Assembly (NCBI GenBank): GCA_016743235.1
Contig: VRZD01000011.1
Span: 62,001-126,000 of the forward strand
Reading direction: 5' to 3'
DNA from: Pantanalinema sp. GBBB05
Lineage (GTDB): Bacteria; Cyanobacteriota; Cyanobacteriia; Leptolyngbyales; Leptolyngbyaceae
DNA: 64,000 nucleotides
Numbering within the stretch: position 1 is the stretch's first letter; each line of letters starts with the position of its first letter. The notes beneath the pieces were generated by a model that was given only the letters and a program-made list of their open reading frames with translations, searched no databases and was not told where the DNA came from. Shown piece by piece: positions 57,374 through 64,000 of the stretch. Position numbers and translations under genes: made by a program.

Positions 57374-60300
57374 ATGACAGCGCCCCTGCCTGACAACCAA
57401 GTAGCCCCGACGGCTTTATATCAGCTTCAGGAACTGGAGCCTAATCTAAGCCATGAGCTATTTAGCAACGCCTTTGACCATGCCCCGATCGGGATGGCAT
57501 TGGTTGGCATCGATGGGCAATGGCTACGGGTTAATCGCTCGCTCTGCGCGATCGTGGGCTACTCTGAGGCAGAGTTGTTAGCCACCAATTTTCAAGCCCT
57601 AACTCATCCAGATGACTTGGAAGCTGACCTAGCATATAGCAAGCAACTGCTACAAGGTCAGATTGAATCGTATCAACTGGAAAAACGCTATTTTCATCAA
57701 CAAGGTCATGTTGTTTGGGTATTATTAAGCGTTTCTTTGCTTCGCCACAATCACGGCAATCCGCCCTATTTTATTGCCCAAATTCAGGATATTACTGAGC
57801 GGAAGCGCATAGAAGCCGCCTTACGCAAAAGCGAAGTCCGCAACCATGTTTTACTCAATGCCATTCCTGACTTAATGCTACGCGTGAGTCGGGATGGGAC
57901 CTATTTGGATGTTAAGCCTGCCAAGCATTTCGACACAATTATTCCCTGGCAAGATGTGATTGGCAAACGGGAAGATGAGTTGCTACCTCCCGCGATCGTT
58001 GATAAGCGGCGGCTGTCTCGGGAACAGGCATTAGCAACGGGTGAAACCCAATTTTGTGAATACCAACTTTTGATCAATAACGTCTTACACGACGAGGAAG
58101 CCCGGATTGTGGCAACGGGTGAAGATGAAGTGTTGATGATTATTCGGGATGTCAGTGAACGTAAACAAACCCAACAACGGTTAAGTTTGCAATACGCTGC
58201 TGCCCAAGTGTTATCTGAATCGCCCAGTTTGCAAGAAGCTACTCCCCGCTTGCTGCAAGTTATTTGTGAAACATTAGGTTGGGACTTGGGGCAACTGTGG
58301 GCGATCGATCCACTCGCCAATCTCTTACGTTGGGTTGCTAGTTGGCATCGTGATCCCTTGAATCTAGCTGAATTTGAACAAGCCACTCAACAGTGTACCT
58401 TTGCCCCTGGCGAGGGTGGGGCGGGACGGGTTTGGAGTTCTAGAGAACCGCTATGGATCAATGACGTTGCTGATGAGGATAACTTCCTGAACCGAGAGTC
58501 TGCGGTCAGAGATGGGTTGCACAGCGCCTTTGGTTTCCCAATTCTTAGTGGCAACTGCTCCCTGGGAGTGATTACCTTATTTAGTCGAGAAGTCCGACTT
58601 CCTGACAATGGATTGATGCAAATGATGGCAGCGATCGGTCGCCAAATTGGTCAATTTATGGAACGTAAGCGGGCAGAAGAAGCCTTGCACCGAAGTAATT
58701 CACTGCTCAAAGCTCAACAAGAAGCCGTGATTGACGGCATTTTGGTGTTAGACGAACAAAAAAACATTGTTAGCTATAATCATCGCTTTCGGCAGATCTG
58801 GGAACTGCCAGATGACCTGATGGAATGGGGTGATCTGAAACAACTGTTCACCTGGATGCGATCGCGGCTAGAACGTCCAGAAATTTGTTCCGAGACTAGT
58901 GATTATATTCAAGAGCATCCCCAAGGGGTAATCTACGACGAAATTCTGTTAAAGGATGGTCGTGTCCTCGATCGCTACTCCAGTCCCATCCTATCCCCCG
59001 ATGGCGAGCCCTATGGCAGATTGTGGTATTACCGTGACATTACCGATCGCAAACACGCGGAAGAAGAACTGCAAAGCCAAAACCATCAAGCTTATTTGCT
59101 GGCAGCCATTACCCTGCGAATTCGGCAATCCTTAAACCTGGATGAAATTCTGAATACGACCGTGGCAGAAGTCCGTCAATTTCTGCAGGCGGACCGGGTA
59201 TTGATCTATCGGTTTGAACCTGATTGGTCAGGCACCATCATGGTTGAATCCGTCAATAGTCACTGGCGATCGGCATTGGGCGTACAAATCCACGATACTT
59301 GCTTTCAAGAAGGGCTCTGGCAAAAATATTACCGTTGGGGCACTAGTGCCATGTTCGACATTGCCCAAGCCGACCTCAGCCCCTGTTATCGCCAGATGCT
59401 GGAGCAATTTCAGGTGAAAGCCAGCTTAGTGGTACCGATTATCCAAGGACGGGGAGCCACTAACAAACCCCAACTATGGGGACTACTGATTGCTCATCAA
59501 TGCGCTAGTTCTCGCCAATGGCGATCGTTTGAAACCGACTTCCTCAGCCAACTTGCCGACCAAGTCGGGATTGCGATCGCTCAAGCCTACTTGCTAGAAC
59601 AAGAAACCCAACAACGCGAACAACTGGCTCAACAAAATCTGGCATTGGAACAAGCGCGTCGTGAAGCTGAACGGGCGTCTCAGATGAAGAGTACGTTCCT
59701 GGCTACCATGAGCCATGAAATCCGCACTCCGATGAATGCCGTGCTCGGGATGACTGGATTACTCATGGACACAAATTTGGATGCCGAGCAACGAGATTTT
59801 GTCGAAACCATTCGGGGTAGTGGGGAAACCTTACTTACTCTGATCAATGAAATTCTCGACTTCTCCAAACTGGAAGCGGGCGAGATGGAATTGGAAATTC
59901 TCGACTTTGATCTGAGTACCTGCATTGAGGAAGTTGCTGATCTATTAGCAGCGACAGCTCATGGTAAAGGGCTAGAACTAGCAACTTTAATCTATCGCAA
60001 TCTACCTACCCGACTAAAGGGAGATATCAGCCGATTACGCCAGATTCTCACTAACTTAGTCAGTAATGCGATTAAATTTACAGAAAAAGGTGAAGTCGTG
60101 ATTCAGGCAGCCCTGAAATCAGAAACGACCACAACAGCAACCATTACCTTTTCGGTGATTGATACCGGCATTGGTATTCCACTCGAAGCACAGCAAAAAT
60201 TATTTCGTCCCTTCTGCCAGGTCGATGCGTCCACGACTCGTCGCTATGGGGGTACAGGATTAGGGCTAGCCATCTCCCGGCAACTGGTTGACCTGATGGG

Positions 60301-61690
60301 GGGGGAAATTGGTGTGGATAGTGTGGAGGGGCAAGGCTCACGGTTCTGGTTTACGGTTACCCTGCATAAACAAGCACCAACGATCGCCCCGGTCAATCAT
60401 CTATTTCCGCCCTCTCTAGATTTAAGTCAGTTGCGGCTACTGGTTGTGGACGATAACGCCACCAATCGCAAAGTGCTACGCTATCAGGTGTCATCGTGGG
60501 GGATGCAGGTAGACGAAGCTGACGGAGCGATCGCAGCTTTAGAGCAATTACGCCAGCAGGCAATGGTGGGCAATCCCTATGATTTAGTCATTCTAGATAT
60601 GCAAATGCCGCTAATGGATGGCGCAATGCTGGGACAGCAAATTAAATCTGATCCTCTATTGGTAGATACCAAATTGATCATGATGACGTCCCTCAATCAT
60701 TGGGGAGGAGCCAGACGCATGCTACAAATGGGATTCTCGGCATATCTAGTCAAACCCGTCAAGCAATCACGGCTACTGGACTGCATCGTCAACACCCTAG
60801 CGCAATCCTTCAACCCTGCTCGATCAGTGCCTGAAGCCGGCTCGCCTCCCAATGGTCGCAGTACAGCAAGTCCGATCGCCCTCGACGGTAAATCTGTTTC
60901 TAAAGTCAAAATTCTGTTAGTTGAAGATAACATCGTCAACCAGAAGGTCACCTTGAACCAATTAAAAAATTTGGGCTACTTGGCAGATGTCGCCGCAAAC
61001 GGTCAAGAAGCGTTGCAGATGATGGCTCATATTACCTATGACCTCGTGTTAATGGACTGTCAAATGCCGGTGTTAGATGGGTATACCACCACACAAGAGA
61101 TTCGGCGGTTAGAGGGCGACACTCGCCATACTGTGATTATTGCCCTCACAGCAAATGCGATGAAGGAAGATCGGCGACGCTGTTTGGATGCTGGCATGGA
61201 TGACTACTTAAGCAAACCCATTCTCAAAGACAAGCTTGCGAGTAAACTGGCTTATTGGAGTGACATCTTACGATCCATGCCTCAAGAATCGGCTAACCCG
61301 GCGACAACGGCTTCAGAAATGAATATCTTAGATCCTCTGAATCCCCCCTCTGCCACAGAGTTACCGCTTGATTGGGAGCATTTGCATCAGATTTGTGACG
61401 ATAGCGCGGAGTTCGAGTTAGAAATTCTCCAAACCTTTGTCAAGGATACAGATCAGCACTTACAGGCAATTCAACATGCGATCGCTGACCAGAATTTTCT
61501 GGCACTTGAGCAGGCAGCCCATCACATTAAGGGAGCCAGTGCGAATGTGGGGCTGTATTTAATGCAAGCCACAGCGTCTGATTTGGAACAACAAGCTCGC
61601 CAACAGCAACTGGAAGGGGGCAGCGATCGCTTGACTGATTTACAGCAATCGTTGCAGCAGGTGCGAACATTTCTGGCAAATCAATCTTAG
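57374..61690 (+). CDS. Hybrid sensor histidine kinase, PAS-PAS-GAF-PAS-GAF-HK-REC-REC-HPt
   Basis: 1438 residues, no membrane helix. PAS1 ~33-147 ([18 protein letters not shown]), PAS2 ~155-272, GAF1 ~285-430, PAS3 ~445-565 ([20 protein letters not shown]), GAF2 ~585-755, then HisKA with [20 protein letters not shown] (H781), HATPase ([19 protein letters not shown]), REC1 (D1075 in [10 protein letters not shown]), REC2 (D1228 in [10 protein letters not shown]) and HPt (H1383 in [13 protein letters not shown]). GAF2 has cyanobacteriochrome features: DTCF (C643) and [20 protein letters not shown] (C671). A complete phosphorelay in one chain. Confidence 0.93.
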   Translation: MTAPLPDNQVAPTALYQLQELEPNLSHELFSNAFDHAPIGMALVGIDGQWLRVNRSLCAIVGYSEAELLATNFQALTHPDDLEADLAYSKQLLQGQIESYQLEKRYFHQQGHVVWVLLSVSLLRHNHGNPPYFIAQIQDITERKRIEAALRKSEVRNHVLLNAIPDLMLRVSRDGTYLDVKPAKHFDTIIPWQDVIGKREDELLPPAIVDKRRLSREQALATGETQFCEYQLLINNVLHDEEARIVATGEDEVLMIIRDVSERKQTQQRLSLQYAAAQVLSESPSLQEATPRLLQVICETLGWDLGQLWAIDPLANLLRWVASWHRDPLNLAEFEQATQQCTFAPGEGGAGRVWSSREPLWINDVADEDNFLNRESAVRDGLHSAFGFPILSGNCSLGVITLFSREVRLPDNGLMQMMAAIGRQIGQFMERKRAEEALHRSNSLLKAQQEAVIDGILVLDEQKNIVSYNHRFRQIWELPDDLMEWGDLKQLFTWMRSRLERPEICSETSDYIQEHPQGVIYDEILLKDGRVLDRYSSPILSPDGEPYGRLWYYRDITDRKHAEEELQSQNHQAYLLAAITLRIRQSLNLDEILNTTVAEVRQFLQADRVLIYRFEPDWSGTIMVESVNSHWRSALGVQIHDTCFQEGLWQKYYRWGTSAMFDIAQADLSPCYRQMLEQFQVKASLVVPIIQGRGATNKPQLWGLLIAHQCASSRQWRSFETDFLSQLADQVGIAIAQAYLLEQETQQREQLAQQNLALEQARREAERASQMKSTFLATMSHEIRTPMNAVLGMTGLLMDTNLDAEQRDFVETIRGSGETLLTLINEILDFSKLEAGEMELEILDFDLSTCIEEVADLLAATAHGKGLELATLIYRNLPTRLKGDISRLRQILTNLVSNAIKFTEKGEVVIQAALKSETTTTATITFSVIDTGIGIPLEAQQKLFRPFCQVDASTTRRYGGTGLGLAISRQLVDLMGGEIGVDSVEGQGSRFWFTVTLHKQAPTIAPVNHLFPPSLDLSQLRLLVVDDNATNRKVLRYQVSSWGMQVDEADGAIAALEQLRQQAMVGNPYDLVILDMQMPLMDGAMLGQQIKSDPLLVDTKLIMMTSLNHWGGARRMLQMGFSAYLVKPVKQSRLLDCIVNTLAQSFNPARSVPEAGSPPNGRSTASPIALDGKSVSKVKILLVEDNIVNQKVTLNQLKNLGYLADVAANGQEALQMMAHITYDLVLMDCQMPVLDGYTTTQEIRRLEGDTRHTVIIALTANAMKEDRRRCLDAGMDDYLSKPILKDKLASKLAYWSDILRSMPQESANPATTASEMNILDPLNPPSATELPLDWEHLHQICDDSAEFELEILQTFVKDTDQHLQAIQHAIADQNFLALEQAAHHIKGASANVGLYLMQATASDLEQQARQQQLEGGSDRLTDLQQSLQQVRTFLANQS

Positions 61691-61744
61691 AGATTGATAA
61701 CTGGCATGATCCCGGATCAACGCCGTTGTCTGGATAAGGTATTC

Positions 61745-62176
61745 TTAGGGGAGCGGGAGGTACTTTTTCACTAGCAGCAAACAATTACGATCGTCCGCCA
61801 TGCGGGTATAGCTTAAAGAATCCGCAATTCGCTGCATTAACCGTAAGCCCCGTCCACCTTCCGCTTCAGAATCCAATTCTTGAGGCATACGCTCTAAGCA
61901 CCGATGGAGGTCAAAGGGTTGCCCATAGTCCCAAATTCGCATCTCCAGTTGGTCAGCATAGACCCTAACTTCCATCTCGATCGGGACATTCATCGGCAAT
62001 CCTTTATGAGCATGGCGCACTGCATTTGTAAATCCTTCCGCCAAAGCCAATTGGCACTCCAACCAGGCATGGTAAGGGATGGGCGGTCCATTCAGCTGAT
62101 CGAACCACTCCAATACTTGGGCAAGGGTATTCAGGTCGGTATTTACTTGAAGGGAAGATTTATAAAGTGGTTGCAA
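61745..62176 (-). CDS. RsbW-like anti-sigma factor / serine kinase (HATPase_c_2)
   Basis: 143 residues with the GHKL ATPase core of the RsbW/SpoIIAB branch: N box LALAEGFTNAVRHAH near 43-57, G1 WDYGQPFD near 83-90, and G2 EGGRGLRLMQRIADSL near 106-121. It would phosphorylate a STAS partner and hold a sigma or other target. The start is a TTG at 62176, two codons after an in-frame TAG, so it cannot begin earlier. It is divergent from the phosphatase gene. Confidence 0.88.
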   Translation of the reverse strand: MQPLYKSSLQVNTDLNTLAQVLEWFDQLNGPPIPYHAWLECQLALAEGFTNAVRHAHKGLPMNVPIEMEVRVYADQLEMRIWDYGQPFDLHRCLERMPQELDSEAEGGRGLRLMQRIADSLSYTRMADDRNCLLLVKKYLPLP

Positions 62177-62397
62177 TGGCTAAAGATCCCCGCGCTTAAA
62201 CCCTGAAAATAGTGTATAGTCGTTTACTCAAATTGATCCCATTTCTAAGAACTCTTGAAAAAGTCGTTTAAGCGAATTGAACTTTTGTGATTGAAGTCGA
62301 TATCTATCGGATCTACAGAAGTTCTATAACCTGAATTGTCGCACTTTTTTTAGCTAGTTCCTAACTCTAGGACACTTTTTACCGTATTCCTGCTTCT

Positions 62398-63549
62398 ATG
62401 TCGAACGCTCCTTCCAAAATTCTGGTAATTGATGATGATCTAACGGCTCGCTTAGTTTTGAAAAAAATGTTGGAGGAACAGGGATACGAAGTTGTTACCG
62501 CCAATGACGGGATTGAAGGAGTTAAACAAGCCCAACAATTACGTCCAGCCTTAATTATTTGTGACTGGATGATGCCACGGATGGATGGCATTGAAGTCTG
62601 CCGCTATATCAAAGGTGAACCGGAACTGGCAACGATTTTCTTTATCCTACTAACAGCTCGGGATGGCGTAGAAGATCGAGTTCAGGGATTAGATAGTGGT
62701 GCCGATGACTTCCTCTCCAAACCGGTAGAAAGCAGCGAATTGAAAGCCAGAGTCCGGGCAGGGTTACGGCTGCATCGGGTCTATCAAGACCTGCAGGATC
62801 AAAAACGCATTTTGGAGTGTGAATTAGCAGAGGCTGCCGAGTATGTGCGATCGCTGCTCCCCCTGCCGCTCGATCGCAAAATTAAGATTGATACTCGTTT
62901 CGTGCCCTCCCGGCATTTAGGTGGAGATTGCTTCGATTATTACTGGCTCGATCCTGACTATTTAGCGATTTATCTACTCGATGTTTCTGGGCACGGATTA
63001 GGGGCCGCATTACCATCTATTTCGGTCTTGAACTTGTTGCGCTCCCAATCCATGGATGGAGTCAACTTCTACCAGCCTAACCATGTGCTAACGGCTTTAA
63101 ATGAAGCGTTCCAAATGGATTTCCAAAACGATAAATATTTCACCATTTGGTATGGCGTTTATAACCAGGCAAGACGGCAATTGATTTATTCCAGTGCCGG
63201 ACATCCACCAGCAATTCTAATTTCAGAATCACCTGATAAAACGCTGCAAATCAGCCAATTGAAAACGGTGAGTTTACCGATCGGGATGATGCCAGATACA
63301 AAATTTGTCAACCAGCGCTGTACAGTCGAAGACCATAGCACGTTATATATTTTCAGCGATGGCGTCTATGAGATCCATCAAACCGACGGTGAGGTTTGGG
63401 GACTAGATGCGTTTATCCAACTCCTCGCCAAGCACCGTGACACAATCCATCAGCATGGACTGAATTACATTCTGGATTACGTCAAGTCACTTAACTCTAA
63501 AGAAGTATTTGAGGACGATCTCTCGTTGCTACAAATTCAATTTAGTTAA
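62398..63549 (+). CDS. Receiver-PP2C (SpoIIE/RsbU-type) phosphatase
   Basis: 383 residues. Receiver domain 7-120 with KILVIDDDLTARLVLKKML, phosphoacceptor D56 in CDWMMPRMDG and K105-type FLSKPVESSE; a helical linker to ~150; PP2C domain 155-380 with metal Asp in HLGGDCFDYYWLD, DVSGHGLGAALPSI and FSDGVYE. It should dephosphorylate a STAS antagonist when its receiver is modified, linking a two-component input to partner switching. ATG at 62398. Confidence 0.92.
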   Translation: MSNAPSKILVIDDDLTARLVLKKMLEEQGYEVVTANDGIEGVKQAQQLRPALIICDWMMPRMDGIEVCRYIKGEPELATIFFILLTARDGVEDRVQGLDSGADDFLSKPVESSELKARVRAGLRLHRVYQDLQDQKRILECELAEAAEYVRSLLPLPLDRKIKIDTRFVPSRHLGGDCFDYYWLDPDYLAIYLLDVSGHGLGAALPSISVLNLLRSQSMDGVNFYQPNHVLTALNEAFQMDFQNDKYFTIWYGVYNQARRQLIYSSAGHPPAILISESPDKTLQISQLKTVSLPIGMMPDTKFVNQRCTVEDHSTLYIFSDGVYEIHQTDGEVWGLDAFIQLLAKHRDTIHQHGLNYILDYVKSLNSKEVFEDDLSLLQIQFS

Positions 63550-63679
63550 GGATTAATTTCCCAAGCAGAGAATAGATAACTATAGGACAACATAGATTGT
63601 CCTGATTTAGACATGCTGTGTAGTAGATGCTAGCCATGAGTTATCCATTCGATCTAGCTGCTTTCAGCAACTTAGGCTT

Positions 63680-64000
63680 CTAAATCAACTCAGGGGTTTC
63701 CTGTAATACCTGACCAAATTCTCTTTGGTCAGAGTATATTTGAAATACTTGATCCATCCCTGTAATTTCGAATAACATTCTGGCTTGTTCCCCAACCGAG
63801 CAGAAAAATAGCTTGCGACCGGTTGCCCGAGCCGACTTAAACGCCATCACCAATCCTCCCAATCCAGAGCTGTCAATAAAGGTAACGCTCTGGAGATCCA
63901 CCAGAATACCTCTGGCTCCAGCTTCGAGACTTTCATTGATGTCATGACGGAGTTGATTAGCTTGGGGGCCATCCAAAATTCCAGAAGGTTGAATAACCTT
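63680..64000 (-). CDS. STAS-domain anti-sigma factor antagonist, 5' end outside the window
   Basis: 107 residues seen; the frame is open to the window edge (KVIQPSGILDGPQ), so the start lies just beyond 64000. The phosphoacceptor serine is in VTFIDSSGLGGLVMAFKSAR. The sequence KVxQPSGIL and FCSVGEQARMLFEITGMDQV closely parallel the STAS protein at 36594. Natural substrate of the RsbW-like kinase and PP2C phosphatase in the same cluster. Confidence 0.9.
   Translation of the reverse strand, partial: KVIQPSGILDGPQANQLRHDINESLEAGARGILVDLQSVTFIDSSGLGGLVMAFKSARATGRKLFFCSVGEQARMLFEITGMDQVFQIYSDQREFGQVLQETPELI

Overview
The window is chromosomal DNA from a cyanobacterium, most likely a filamentous or otherwise larger-genome lineage (Leptolyngbya/Oscillatoria-like; this is an inference). 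Support comes from photosystem I PsaK, the photosystem II repair protein Psb32, the plastid-type NDH-1 cluster ndhA-I-G-E, proton-exchange protein PxcA, many small proteins of cyanobacterial type, and very frequent HIP1 octamers (GCGATCGC). No rRNA, tRNA, CRISPR array, intact insertion sequence or prophage is visible. Most genes look like ordinary core or lineage-specific chromosome.

Layout. 1-4.6 kb (minus strand): gltA, a terminator, then ndhA-ndhI-ndhG-ndhE and the 5' part of nadK. 4.6-10 kb: small conserved genes, a DUF72 protein, a 51-residue PirA/CfrA-like gene too short for most gene callers, a pair of perfect NtcA boxes, a SAM hydroxide adenosyltransferase, a DUF2301 membrane protein and a cupin. 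10-17 kb: speA, a hicA-hicB pair, an M32 carboxypeptidase, a stress-type operon (CDGSH protein, pirin, glutathionyl-hydroquinone reductase) behind two matched palindromes, and psaK. 17-31 kb: trpF, a secreted beta-helix protein, a radical SAM protein, a DUF4926 protein beside a broken vapC, gcvP, a lipoprotein gene split by an in-frame stop, mtnA and dxs.

31-49 kb: pxcA, a P-loop helicase-like protein carrying a ten-C tract, a STAS protein, a DUF4330 protein, an alpha/beta hydrolase, a TPR/O-GlcNAc-transferase-like protein, psb32, a 63-bp tandem repeat, a sugar kinase, a histidine kinase with a complete ethylene-receptor membrane domain, and a PLP-dependent dehydratase. 49-56 kb: a pentapeptide-repeat protein, a three-gene nucleoside-type ABC importer without its binding protein, a glycosyltransferase, cysE, and a secreted protein. 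56-64 kb is a signalling block: a 1438-residue hybrid kinase with a cyanobacteriochrome-like GAF domain, an RsbW-like ATPase, a receiver-PP2C phosphatase and a STAS antagonist cut by the window edge. These are the parts of a partner-switching circuit.

The most informative non-coding signals are three sets of paired sites: two GTAN8TAC boxes exactly 30 bp apart at 8065-8108, two palindromes 30 bp apart at 14455-14503, and two TTCTG/CAGAA elements 29 bp apart at 54874-54921. I see no clearly new multi-gene system. The best leads are the NtcA/pirA locus, the ethylene-receptor-like kinase, the photoreceptor-like hybrid kinase next to the Rsb-type module, and the redox/electrophile operon with its paired operator.
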